From Meghimatium bilineatum (taxonomy: Eukaryota; Mollusca; Gastropoda; Stylommatophora; Philomycidae), in NCBI GenBank assembly GCA_034231615.1, contig CM067302.1, forward strand, positions 9,953,231 through 10,017,230: a stretch of DNA of 64,000 nucleotides, written 5' to 3'. The notes beneath the pieces are model-generated. The model was not told the DNA's origin. It worked only from the letters and a program-made list of their open reading frames with translations, and searched no databases. Positions 33,901 to 37,139 of this stretch are shown in pieces; within the stretch, counting starts at the first letter, position 1; the number at the start of each line of letters is the position of its first letter. Both the position numbers and the translations under genes were made by a program.

Positions 33901-35463
33901 AAATGCACCACAACAAGTTACCAGTGAAGGCATATAACCAAATCAGATCGGGGTTCAACGTCAGAGGAATACAACGGAAAAGATGGATAGAAAATGTCAG
34001 GGACATCTTGAACAAACACAGTCATGGCACAGCCGAGGCAATACATCTGGCCTTGAAAAACAAGCTTGAGCTCTAATCACCCCCCTCCCCTACGCATAAA
34101 GGCAATAGTGAATAATAAACAACCTGGGGAAAGGCAATAGTGGATAATAAACAACCTGGGCAAAGGCAATAGTGGATAATAAATAACCTGGGGAAAGGCA
34201 ATAGTGGATAGTAAACAACCTGGGGAAAGGCAATAGTGGATAATAAACAACCTGGGGAAAGGCAATAGTGGATAATAAATAACCTGGGCAAAGGCAATAG
34301 TGGATAATAAACAACCTGGGGAAAGGCAATAGTGGTAATAAACAACCTGGGGAAAGGCAATAGTGGATAATAAACAACCTGGGCAAAGGCAATAGTGGAT
34401 AATAAACAACCTGGGCAAAGGCAATAGTGGATAATAAATAACCTGGGGAAAGGCAATGGTGGATAATAAACAACCTGGGCAAAGGCAATAGTGGATAATA
34501 AATAACCTGGGGAAAGGCAATAGACAGATAAAAATTGTAAAGAAATACAGATTTATGAAAATGAATAGCAAATAATGATCTATTTCTGAACTGATTGTTT
34601 CCCCTTGTATTTAATTTGTTCCCCTTTCCCCACTTGGTTACAATATATTTTGTTGCACCTTACAATTTTTTTTAGTTAAATGTGGGTGCCCACTTAACAG
34701 GGAAGCACACAAAATTTGGTTCATTATGGGGTGATGTATCCATATTCCAACTTTTTAAAATTATGCATAATTTCATACTGCTATTGTGACTCTGAAATTT
34801 AAAAGTTGCAACTTCTGCTGCCAGTGAATAAAAAGCGTGCAATGCACTTAAATGCCCCCCTACCTGGGTGGGGGGACCCTCTCAGTGCACAGATTGTTGA
34901 ATGCAACAGTTTATGCGCCTTTAGCTAAATTTCATTTTTGTAAATGAATTCTTTGTTTCATTAAAAATGTGGACACATCTACCTGTTATGAACCCAAAAT
35001 TCCCTTCAAACTTTTTGAATTCCTCATTTATTTTATTATTTATATAACAGAATTTGTGGTGTGACATAAATATTTAATTGGTCCAGACCAATTTCTTATT
35101 CAGGGATTCCACTATACATTCTTACAGATGATCATGCCTCCACCTCGGTGTTGTTTCATTTCCACTTACAGATGATCATGCCTCCACCTCGGTGTTGTTT
35201 CATTTCCACTTACAGATGATCATGTCTCCACCTCGGTGTTGTTTCATTTCCACTTACAGATGATCATGCCTCCACCTCGGTGTTGTTTCATTTCCACTTA
35301 CAGTGTTGTGTTCCTCCATGCTGATAATCCTCATCTTCCAGAACAGATTTCTGTATATTGTCATGTCGAAGAGGAAGATGAAGAGGACAAAAGAAATTCT
35401 GAATTTTTAATGTTAATAACAGATTTAAACTTTATACAGTCCAATCTGATTCTAACAACTTGA
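255..35463 (+). CDS. SF1 (UvrD/Rep-like) helicase-type NTPase, 10 exons, possibly 5'-partial
   Basis: Exons: 255-424, 4338-4453, 9533-9643, 12932-13176, 16572-16658, 18782-19745, 23927-24072, 28195-28501, 31688-31892, 35304-35463. All nine introns are GT-AG and phases match at every join, giving 836 codons plus TGA, which is strong evidence for one gene. Motifs in SF1 order: LSPQQ about 63-67, Walker A GPAGSGKT 82-89, motif Ia NVAILNTR about 105-112, Walker B DEVA 170-173, motif IV RCPPSVQRVL about 218-227, motif V HGLEYKLVVCV about 608-618, motif VI SRCTSTLVVV about 777-786 with a candidate arginine finger at R778. Other marks: CPIC at 274-277, a Lys/Ser/Asn-rich insert about 290-505, and a Cys cluster CGHC...CVC at 739-750. 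From family knowledge this is an ATP-driven nucleic-acid translocase fold. Substrate and biological role are unknown. No start codon is assigned because the first visible exon opens in phase 0 at an acceptor, so earlier exons may lie upstream. Confidence 0.82.
425..583. repeat. Donor-like 27-bp minisatellite after exon 1
   Basis: Six units (27, 24, 27, 27, 27, 27 bp). The first four end in TTACAG or GTACAG followed by GTA, copying the exon 1 donor context TACAG/GTATG. The last two have decayed to acaag. Confidence 0.85.
685..761. repeat. 24-bp minisatellite, left part
   Basis: Units around cataaatgcacaatct. The array is interrupted by the retroposon at 774-1392 and resumes at 1393. Confidence 0.75.
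774..1392 (+). mobile_element. About 600-bp retroposon with AACC tail, copy 1
   Basis: It is flanked by a 12-bp duplication TAGATACATGAT (762-773 and 1393-1404). The 3' end carries a (CCAA)n-type tail. It matches the element at 18122-18715 over nearly its full length in inverse orientation. No coding capacity is seen. It carries the short palindrome taatgccatttaatggcatta near the tail end. It could be a large SINE or a LINE 3' UTR fragment. Confidence 0.8.
1393..1515. repeat. 24-bp minisatellite, right part
   Basis: Continuation of the 685-761 array with alternating cacaatctccaccagt and cacaatctctgcc types. Confidence 0.8.
1690..2251 (+). mobile_element. LINE family A, 3' end of reverse-transcriptase ORF
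   Basis: Translates as KLKLFNSCIVSVLTYGSESW, then NRFENKCLHKLMNIKW and GKRKRGRPKTTLKNTI, a typical non-LTR retrotransposon C terminus. One stop and a frame change lie near 1981. The 3' end is an aactaacta tail. Confidence 0.85.
2252..2779. other. Unassigned intron sequence
   Basis: AT-rich with no convincing ORF, no internal repeat and no match to other parts of the window that I can see. Confidence 0.5.
2780..2803. repeat. (AAT)n microsatellite
   Basis: Perfect AAT run directly before a 276-bp retroposon copy. Confidence 0.9.
2808..3090 (+). mobile_element. 276-bp retroposon with GAA tail, copy 1
   Basis: Same family as 55297-55572 (+) and 7718-7992 (-). Shared landmarks are ggcccgaaaggggagc, ccttccacgcatgtcg and a gaagaagaagaa tail. 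Confidence 0.85.
3118..3430. repeat. 28-bp minisatellite
   Basis: About 11 units containing gtggatatttatatag and tagtttaacac, with a few shortened units. Confidence 0.9.
3431..3954. other. Unassigned intron sequence
   Basis: AT-rich; a short direct duplication of gtgtagtctcccgtata occurs near 3851-3884. No gene seen. Confidence 0.5.
3955..4337. repeat. 25-bp minisatellite ending in the exon 2 acceptor
   Basis: About 15 units containing actataacatctgattgtg and ttacac. The last unit runs into ttacacacag/ATAT, the acceptor. Confidence 0.9.
4338..4453 (+). CDS. Helicase-like gene, exon 2 (Walker A)
   Basis: The acceptor cacacag/ATAT lies at the end of the 25-bp minisatellite. It was chosen because it alone joins exon 1 in frame (phase 2) and reads YTQVVLSPQQ before GPAGSGKT. 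A second AG at 4365 would put a stop after four codons. The donor is AAAG/gttggc (phase 1). Confidence 0.82.
4471..4734 (-). mobile_element. LINE family E (RNase H-bearing), 3' fragment
   Basis: Flanked by the 9-bp duplication CTCTGATTA (4462-4470, 4735-4743). The - strand translation ends ERSEQLWTCSECSDDD, and the 3' tail is (ctaa)n. It sits only 17 bp after the exon 2 donor. Confidence 0.85.
4770..5610. repeat. 38-bp array made of MITE terminal sequence
   Basis: About 22 units of ctctatagcgcatcctttt plus ataacaaatttaggaa. Single-copy versions of the same words occur in the MITEs at 31307, 41665 and 42983. Confidence 0.92.
5611..6031. mobile_element. 421-bp DNA element with about 28-bp terminal inverted repeats
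   Basis: The termini TGGAACTGTACAATATCAA are a perfect 19-bp inverted pair, and the next 9 bp match at 6 positions. Approximate 7-8 bp flanking duplication (aaatttcc / attttcc). There is no transposase. The interior contains a 26-bp minisatellite. Confidence 0.75.
5757..5888. repeat. 26-bp minisatellite inside the 421-bp element
   Basis: About five units of cagccattgcactaacatc. Confidence 0.88.
6192..6732. repeat. 30-bp minisatellite
   Basis: About 18 units containing gcctgctactataagctgta. The period is a multiple of 3, so a spurious 194-codon ORF runs through it. Confidence 0.95.
6907..7062. repeat. TG-rich microsatellite cluster
   Basis: (TG)n mixed with tgtatgtaagagtctg units. Confidence 0.9.
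7063..7711. other. Unassigned intron sequence
   Basis: A 90-codon - strand reading frame (7533-7261) has no recognisable domain. Its part near 7300-7340 reads as ctggttcaattcccatt inverted, which resembles a tRNA B box, so a decayed SINE is possible. Confidence 0.4.
7718..7992 (-). mobile_element. 276-bp retroposon with GAA tail, copy 2
   Basis: Inverse copy of the 55297-55572 element, with the tail as ttcttcttcttc at the left. Short flanking match ATGTTT (7712-7717 and 7993-7998). Confidence 0.85.
7999..8617 (-). mobile_element. LINE family D, RT C-terminal region
   Basis: The - strand gives MKCLRKAIGVTRFDKM, QQIKWFRHLMRMNDQLP and GRPRKGWIDN, related to the copies at 29570, 33565, 39970, 47515 and 51353. 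The frame is broken. Confidence 0.8.
8618..9452. repeat. 33-bp minisatellite
   Basis: About 25 units of caatgtagcacagctgggat followed by a variable part (cagttactgagaa or caattattgtaaa). The period is divisible by 3 and opens false ORFs of 488 and 364 codons on opposite strands. Confidence 0.95.
9533..9643 (+). CDS. Helicase-like gene, exon 3 (motif Ia)
   Basis: The acceptor is atcattag/GTCGCC and the donor GAAG/gtatgt, phase 1 at both ends. It encodes GRQWLRRGWNVAILNT followed by RLGSRGRTVG, placed as expected between Walker A and Walker B in SF1 proteins. Confidence 0.8.
9841..10118. repeat. 57-bp minisatellite
   Basis: Five near-identical units containing cacatcaagctagacatgaa and attgtccatctact. 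Confidence 0.93.
10211..11342 (-). mobile_element. LINE family E copy with RNase H domain
   Basis: On the - strand the RT end (about 11340-11200) is followed by an RNase H-like region with IIYTDGSV and CILSDSMSM, then the C terminus RSEQLWTCPVYSDDD and an (ctaa)n tail at 10211. Frameshifts are present. Confidence 0.82.
11343..11515 (-). mobile_element. LINE family A-like fragment
   Basis: The - strand begins MNTKWADFKTCDSLRKERNQ, homologous to MNIKWSDFVTNSDLRDKTHQ of the 1690-2251 copy. It lies between two family E copies. Confidence 0.7.
11516..12783 (-). mobile_element. LINE family E copy, RT end plus RNase H
   Basis: - strand order: VVEYALAILTLSQTQPERLD, MIVYTDGSVERHIRSAW, HAGVQGNERADRLAAHAA, then FHGQERMMVNQ. 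The TDGS and GNERADRLA words are RNase H landmarks of I/Jockey-type LINEs. Tail (ctaa)n. Confidence 0.87.
12786..12890 (-). mobile_element. Short LINE family A-like scrap
   Basis: The + strand words gtagatttccagctttcgca and aaacttgttttcaaatgtg match, inverted, the GSESWKST..FENK region of family A. It ends 42 bp before exon 4. Confidence 0.55.
12932..13176 (+). CDS. Helicase-like gene, exon 4 (DEVA motif II)
   Basis: The acceptor is aaattgcag/GACTTA and the donor GAA/gtaaac, entering in phase 1 and leaving in phase 0. The hydrophobic strand plus Walker B reads VFHFLLDEVAW (DEVA at residues 170-173). It is followed by LSSIWCAGMLIECQP, where SF1 motif III is expected. Confidence 0.82.
13340..14072. 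repeat. 25-bp minisatellite
   Basis: About 29 units of agtgctatagtcagatggtt, with point variants arranged in blocks. Confidence 0.95.
14073..14407. other. Unassigned intron sequence
   Basis: Contains a small duplication of ggataatggaatactcc / ggataacggaatactccgg near 14200-14245. No gene seen. Confidence 0.5.
14408..14600 (-). mobile_element. LINE family C, 3' end
   Basis: Inverse of the family C terminus: atcatcataacgaaggttgg through accctcaagaaaggtcttc. Confidence 0.8.
14751..14800. mobile_element. Pogo-like MITE terminus fragment
   Basis: The words gcagtcaaatcctattatag and caacttggtctg match, inverted, the right end of the MITE family. Confidence 0.55.
14833..15015. repeat. 45-bp minisatellite
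   Basis: Four units of cttctaaatatatgcacagc and tgtcacaacttcttgtacac. A related stray unit is at 16385-16450, beyond the foldback and the LINE. Confidence 0.92.
15025..15390. mobile_element. Foldback element with about 130-150 bp inverted arms
   Basis: The left arm 15025-15172 and right arm 15241-15390 are inverted copies: ttgatgataactgacagact versus gtcagttatcatcaag, and tttcaatgtttcaaac versus gtttgaaacattgaaaa. The spacer is about 70 bp. No ORF. Confidence 0.78.
15416..16235 (+). mobile_element. LINE family B copy with amplified C terminus
   Basis: Translates as KEFTYLGSIISSERK, NIDTKVALYKTIIIPFICYQ, then HIKRQQIKWFSHASRLPTDS and SRGRPCKRWMAEIKEAVGT. Stops and frameshifts lie near 15657 and 15710. 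Confidence 0.88.
15950..16190. repeat. 42-bp array within the LINE family B C terminus
   Basis: Six units of caagaaggccatctccagag plus aactcttctacccctgaca. Family B copies elsewhere carry this once, just before their stop. Confidence 0.93.
16290..16455. other. LINE B tail scrap and stray 45-bp repeat unit
   Basis: 16300-16360 repeats cccctgacacttcaaggtaa and an agatagata tail. 16385-16450 resembles the 14833-15015 array and its flank (gtacacataaacctctgctg). Confidence 0.55.
16572..16658 (+). CDS. Helicase-like gene, exon 5 (motif IV)
   Basis: The acceptor is atgtag/GTCATT and the donor GAT/gtaagt. The exon is 87 nt, phase 0 at both ends. It encodes VILRCPPSVQRVLRIVD, matching the position and arginine pattern of SF1 motif IV. 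Confidence 0.78.
16735..16955. repeat. 17-bp minisatellite
   Basis: About 13 units of tgtgacagtcattagat. Confidence 0.93.
17105..17284 (+). mobile_element. LINE family F fragment
   Basis: Reads ETVHISGHIMRREEMEDIV; related to TYLGHIMRRGKMEQIVTT encoded on the - strand at 54285-54420. Confidence 0.65.
17395..17950 (+). mobile_element. LINE family B, 3' end with GATA tail
   Basis: Encodes NIDTKVALYKTIIIPSLCYQ, TMTTQDKRKIVTTEMTCLRR and ARGRPCKRWITEIKE to LFHP stop. It then has gcaaggcaaacaaggg and a (gata)n tail, a 3' end typical of this family. Confidence 0.88.
18122..18715 (-). mobile_element. About 600-bp retroposon with AACC tail, copy 2
   Basis: Flanked by the 11-bp duplication GCCTATGGTAT (18111-18121, 18716-18726). 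Inverse of 774-1392. It ends 66 bp before exon 6. Confidence 0.82.
18782..19745 (+). CDS. Helicase-like gene, exon 6 (CxxC and low-complexity insert)
   Basis: The acceptor is attttcag/AGTGCA and the donor CTAG/gtatgg (phase 1). At 321 residues it is the largest exon. It begins SAKAGLPTDGLPAFF, carries YDCPICARELSDFL, then roughly 215 residues rich in Lys, Ser, Asn, Gln and Asp with basic clusters such as KKKNK. It ends in an ordered segment, YPFLNFRDAVLPVTVP to GALAQEMVLLG. The insert sits between motifs IV and V. Its length and composition suggest a disordered linker, possibly nuclear-targeted (inference). Confidence 0.82.
19925..20460 (-). mobile_element. LINE fragment, family A relative
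   Basis: + strand landmarks ggcgcatagggcagaaacca, ctctaggtctccctcttctt and tgaggtgtttct-like words match, inverted, the C terminus of family A. It is decayed. Confidence 0.6.
20655..20750. repeat. 32-bp direct repeat, three copies
   Basis: ttcttcacagaatggagcta occurs three times with tttatgtgaa spacers. Confidence 0.9.
20840..21985 (-). mobile_element. LINE family C (-), split by a family C (+) insertion
   Basis: - strand: the 5' part (about 21985-21885) reads QYRGHIVTNDGRCETEVN. After the insertion, 21426-20840 continues KSTFNDIRK, MYGSETWTLNKQLED and VYRRIGRTSWKEKKTNKE to a tcatcatcat tail. It also carries a 37-bp tandem duplication at 20925-21005. Confidence 0.82.
21427..21872 (+). mobile_element. 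LINE family C (+), nested in the family C (-) copy
   Basis: Flanked by ATTTTCCTCTTA (21415-21426) and ATTTTCCTGTTA (21873-21884), a 12-bp duplication with one mismatch. Encodes MYGSETWTLNKQLEDKIDAF and YFGHIKRHDTLLKTLLEGK; tail tgatgatg. Confidence 0.83.
22125..22235. repeat. 23-bp minisatellite
   Basis: About five units of gtagattttttaggtagatt. Confidence 0.9.
22236..22675. other. Unassigned intron sequence with short duplications
   Basis: Two copies of gttgtcatgttgtgtaaggg (22385-22440) and two of catgacaagtaaac (22548-22575). No gene seen. Confidence 0.5.
22676..22790 (+). mobile_element. tRNA-SINE head, decayed
   Basis: tatggctagaacgccggcct followed by gaggatcttgggttcattt resembles a tRNA A box/B box pair; the 3' body is not identifiable. 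Confidence 0.5.
22791..23285. other. Unassigned intron sequence
   Basis: One duplication of acagatgaaaacctatggc near 23000-23035; otherwise nothing recognised. Confidence 0.45.
23286..23650. repeat. 16-17 bp array with higher-order pattern
   Basis: Alternating aaactaatttaaacaaggt and aaactaattcaaact units; larger blocks of about 60-80 bp repeat. Confidence 0.92.
23927..24072 (+). CDS. Helicase-like gene, exon 7 (motif V, first half)
   Basis: The acceptor is ttctcacag/GTTCC and the donor AAG/gtagat; it enters in phase 1 and leaves in phase 0. It encodes SRSFCQELYFSGVPLKV and ends CPVGAVHGLEYK, which joins exon 8 (LVVCVPS) to complete a canonical SF1 motif V. Confidence 0.82.
24190..24545 (-). 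mobile_element. LINE family H, RT thumb region
   Basis: - strand reads WGEDSKIFKRLYTGRVRPVL, EYGIAAWATASKTQF and KTQNQATRIITASM, characteristic of Jockey/RTE-like LINEs. Confidence 0.82.
24553..26836. repeat. 43-bp minisatellite, about 53 copies
   Basis: Units of atctatatcatagaatctg, then gtagt, ggatt or ccggagt, then cccaacctgactgagtaatg. The 5' third mixes variants; the 3' half is nearly uniform ggatt. Confidence 0.96.
27030..27136. repeat. Short array of caaattcctcatt units
   Basis: Alternating tcaaattcctcattgtcaaa and ttccacagctcc blocks. Confidence 0.85.
27182..27600 (-). other. Unassigned - strand reading frames
   Basis: Two small frames, 27588-27349 and 27409-27182. The second reads FREFFKDYDSEKDEFESFSD, an acidic segment of a kind seen at N termini of domesticated transposases, but no domain is recognisable. 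It could be a decayed transposon or chance. Confidence 0.3.
27635..28145. repeat. 32-bp minisatellite before the exon 8 acceptor
   Basis: About 16 units of tatttccttgctagttactc plus aaataaagttaa. Each has a pyrimidine tract, and many have ctag like the true acceptor. Confidence 0.94.
28195..28501 (+). CDS. Helicase-like gene, exon 8 (motif V, second half)
   Basis: The acceptor is gtccactag/TTGGTG and the donor GCAG/gtcagt (phase 1). It starts LVVCVPSACDLPEYIE and continues through a helical, Lys/Glu-rich stretch to AQLCSEAA. The acceptor lies about 50 bp after a 32-bp minisatellite rich in tttcctt. Confidence 0.82.
28542..28837 (+). mobile_element. tRNA-derived SINE
   Basis: 11-bp duplication TACAAATGAAA (28531-28541, 28838-28848). 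The head has tagcctagttgatagtgagc and the B box ggttcgaaacc. The body has ccagtcgactcagctgtaaa; the tail is cctttacctt. Confidence 0.9.
28856..29050. repeat. 49-bp minisatellite
   Basis: Four units of caacatccaggtatgagagt plus gtttgcctcgatgttccag, fused to the 3' part of a family E LINE. Confidence 0.92.
29051..29290 (-). mobile_element. LINE family E fragment
   Basis: Inverse copy of the 10300-10540 region: ggttgaccatcattcttctg and aggaatcatcatccacatta. Confidence 0.82.
29291..29565. other. Unassigned intron sequence
   Basis: No repeat or domain recognised. Confidence 0.4.
29566..30150 (+). mobile_element. LINE family D copy
   Basis: Encodes KHLIRSIFIPTLCYQCQTC, RCLRKATGVTRRHRIRND, QQIKWFGHLERML and KGRPRVRWIDNIKETLHEH to YLPRHP stop. 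The last 150 codons are almost intact. Confidence 0.88.
30295..30800 (+). mobile_element. LINE RNase H region carrying a SINE
   Basis: Across the SINE, the target reads MGNKQADTLAGSA, the GNExADxLA word of LINE RNase H domains. Downstream sequence is frameshifted. Confidence 0.6.
30330..30629 (+). mobile_element. tRNA-derived SINE, second copy
   Basis: 13-bp duplication TATGGGAAACAAA (30317-30329, 30630-30642). Same family as 28542-28837. Confidence 0.92.
30990..31195 (-). mobile_element. LINE family B, 3' fragment
   Basis: - strand reads TRGRPCVRWTTEIKKGHRNK and TTLLPLAMQDKQG. Confidence 0.75.
31307..31643. mobile_element. Pogo-like MITE with TA target duplication
   Basis: TIRs CAGTGGAATCCATCTATAGC and, inverted, CAGTGAAATCCCATTATAAC, with TA on both sides. 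It contains a nested LINE at 31411-31549. Its right end is 44 bp before exon 9. Confidence 0.82.
31411..31549 (+). mobile_element. LINE family A, 139-bp 5'-truncated insertion
   Basis: 10-bp duplication ACAGTATAGG (31401-31410, 31550-31559). Matches 2095-2240, ending gaaaggaacaaacta. Confidence 0.9.
31688..31892 (+). CDS. Helicase-like gene, exon 9 (Cys cluster, motif VI)
   Basis: The acceptor is gtccccag/CTTC. I set the donor at CTTGT/gttggt (31893). The upstream donor AG/gtgcac at 31875 is also in phase, but it would delete SRCTSTL, the segment that matches SF1 motif VI with its arginine. With the chosen donor the join reads SRCTSTLVVVFLHAD. Cysteines 739, 742, 748 and 750 could bind a metal. 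Confidence 0.75.
31895..32490. repeat. 36-bp minisatellite made of donor-like units
   Basis: About 16 units of aggttggtgctcccttgata plus tctttgttctcagact. The exon 9 donor itself is GT/gttggtgctccctt. Confidence 0.94.
32515..32645. repeat. About 38-bp array, three units
   Basis: ttggttctacctgtgaca with tagtgctacccaaggg. Confidence 0.88.
32735..32795. mobile_element. Pogo-like MITE terminus fragment
   Basis: gaatccctgtatagcacc and tttataacacaattt resemble the left terminus. Confidence 0.5.
32870..33430 (+). other. Unassigned sequence island with higher GC
   Basis: The + frame from ATG 32874 runs about 55 codons (LDLGRPDHRVADRGAKNT, then LHAPRRKSHDIFVVVFESE) to a stop. A separate 62-codon frame lies at 33234-33422. 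Neither is recognisable and neither has consistent splice context; possibly an old insertion. Confidence 0.3.
33565..34076 (+). mobile_element. LINE family D copy
   Basis: Words such as gatagattacgaaatgag, agatcaagtggtttatgaaa and cggaaaagatggatagaaaa match 51353-51741. Frames are broken. Confidence 0.8.
34090..34525. repeat. 32-bp array at the LINE D 3' end
   Basis: About 13 units of ggcaatagtggataataaac plus aacctggggaaa. A single related copy follows the ORF in other family D members. Confidence 0.93.
34526..35120. other. Unassigned intron sequence
   Basis: AT-rich, with runs of C and G near 34855-34870. No repeat or ORF recognised. Confidence 0.5.
35121..35303. repeat. 44-bp array carrying four extra-acceptor units
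   Basis: cttacag occurs at 35121, 35165, 35209, 35253 and 35297. The last is the exon 10 acceptor; the first four are followed by atgatcatg. Confidence 0.93.
35304..35463 (+). CDS. Helicase-like gene, terminal exon 10
   Basis: The acceptor is ccacttacag/TGTTGTG, entered in phase 2. It encodes VVFLHADNPHLPEQ, a short acidic segment (EEEDEEDK) and ends at TGA 35461-35463. Three earlier copies of the same acceptor lie immediately upstream at 44-bp spacing. Confidence 0.8.
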
Positions 35464-35508
35464 CCTGGACTGACACAATACATATATAACAACAGAAATT
35501 CTCTATAT

Positions 35509-35727
35509 TCATTCATTCTCCTTTTGCGCTGAAGTTAGCGCATAGGGCAGAGGTCAGATCTCTCCAATTCTGTCTGTTCAAAGCTATTCTGTGCAGTTCT
35601 TGAATAGTATGAATATTGATTGTTTTACTTTCTCTAAGCATTGTTCTTCTGATTGTTTCTTTTGGTCTACCACTTGCTCTTTTGCCTGTAGGTATCTTCT
35701 GATTGTTTCTTTTGGGCTACCCCTGGC
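35509..35727 (-). mobile_element. LINE 3' fragment, family A relative
   Basis: 10-bp duplication TTCTCTATAT (35499-35508, 35728-35737). Contains agcgcatagggcagaggtca. Confidence 0.8.
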
Positions 35728-35737
35728 TTCTCTATAT

Positions 35738-35838
35738 ACAGTACAAATTATAAAGAATAAATATAATTGGGGATTTTGAAAAGTGTTGTTATAGAGGGAA
35801 ATATGTTATAACAGGATGCTCTATAGAGGGATTTCATT
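35738..35838. mobile_element. Pogo-like MITE, half copy
   Basis: Inverse of the left half: aattggggattttgaaaagt, gttataacaggatgctctat, agagggatttcatt. Confidence 0.7.
35756..35761 (+). promoter_or_regulatory. Candidate poly(A) signal for the helicase-like gene
   Basis: An AATAAA hexamer lies 293 bp after the TGA, inside a pogo-like MITE remnant and after a LINE fragment. It is a clear hexamer downstream of the stop in a suitable range. Use is not proven. Confidence 0.35.
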
Positions 35839-35844
35839 ATAACA

Positions 35845-36090
35845 AGAAAGCTGGAGTATTTTGGTCATATAAAGATACATAGCATGGAAAAACTAATAAT
35901 GGAAGGCATGGTTGCTTATAATAGGGAAAATGTCCTACACTAGGCAAGAATACATCTCAAATTGATGAAATATTTTCGTGGGCACAGTAAATCAGCTCGC
36001 CCAGAATGATCAGGAGTTTAGAACACCCATATAGACGAGACTACCGGTACAGTCTGGAAAGAGTATCTCGTCTGAAGGGACAGATCAGGA
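35845..36090 (+). mobile_element. LINE family I scrap
   Basis: LEYFGHIKIHSMEKLIMEG resembles LQYFG...MERLILEC at 43456-43690. Confidence 0.55.
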
Positions 36091-36194
36091 ATACATTGAT
36101 ATACTTAAACCTGCTTGCACAAGATCTGAAGTTATTAGCCCATCAGCTTGCAACAGGAAAACTCTTAGCATATGGCATGCATATTTGGTGAGGC

Positions 36195-36890
36195 TATCTT
36201 CATCTTCCTAAATATCAAGAAAACAGAAGAAATGGTTATTTCAAAGAAACAAAATAACACACCTTGAAAGATCAAAGTGAATGAGATAGTATTAAAACAG
36301 GACCACCAATTCAAATATCTAGGTACAATGATTATAGCAGATGGATGAAGTTCAACAGAAATAAGATGCAGAATAGGACAGGCAAAAACAGCATTCAGAA
36401 AAATGAAAAATATACTGTGTAATAAGACCTTGTCATTAGAGGTGAGAAAGAGAGTTCTGCAGTGCTATATAACCCCTATACTAACATATGGGTGAGAGTC
36501 TTGGACAATAAACAAACTGGAAAGTGGGAAATTAGAGGCAAAAGAGATGTGGTTCTACAGAAGAATGCTGAGAATACCATGGACTGCCAGAAAAACTAAT
36601 GTAGAGGTGTTGAAAGAGTCAAATGCGAAACGGACCTTAATAAACAATATAAGAAAACGGCAATCTTCTTTTTTTGGCCACTTCATGAGACAGGCAGGTT
36701 TAGAGAACATAGTTACAACAGGCAAAATTGAAGGCAACAGAGACAGAGGGCGACAACGTGAGAAAATATTAGACAGTTTGACAACCTGGCACGGCAAGGA
36801 AACGACTTTGATACATAATACTGTGGACAAAGAGCTGTGGAGAGCCATGACCGCCTACGCCTGCCGGCATGGCACCTGATGATGATCATC
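36195..36890 (+). mobile_element. LINE, family C/F relative, RT C terminus
   Basis: EMWFYRRMLRIPWTARKTNV, QSSFFGHFMRQAGLENIVTT, GRQREKILDSLTTWHGKE; ends gatgatgatcat. The last 110 codons are open. Confidence 0.85.
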
Positions 36891-37139
36891 TAGTAGTCTC
36901 CACAGCAAACCTTTAGTAATTGACTTGCATATTTAGTGAGGCTTTATTAATGTGGAAACCCCACACAGCATCATCTGTAGAACATAAGATTTATACCCCT
37001 CTCTGGGTAGGAAGCTGAAGCTTCTAATGAAAGTGTTGCACAATGCTGAAAGACAAGTGACTTCTGGGCAATTAAATAAATCTCTGGAGAAACATTTCCA
37101 TTGCACACAAGGATATAAGAACTCTATTACTTGTGGTTC

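Noticed and set aside
34073-34571. Three overlapping - strand ORFs (FPRLFIIHYC type)
   Set aside because: Read from a 32-bp array; shifting frames with near-identical peptides show there is no coding selection.
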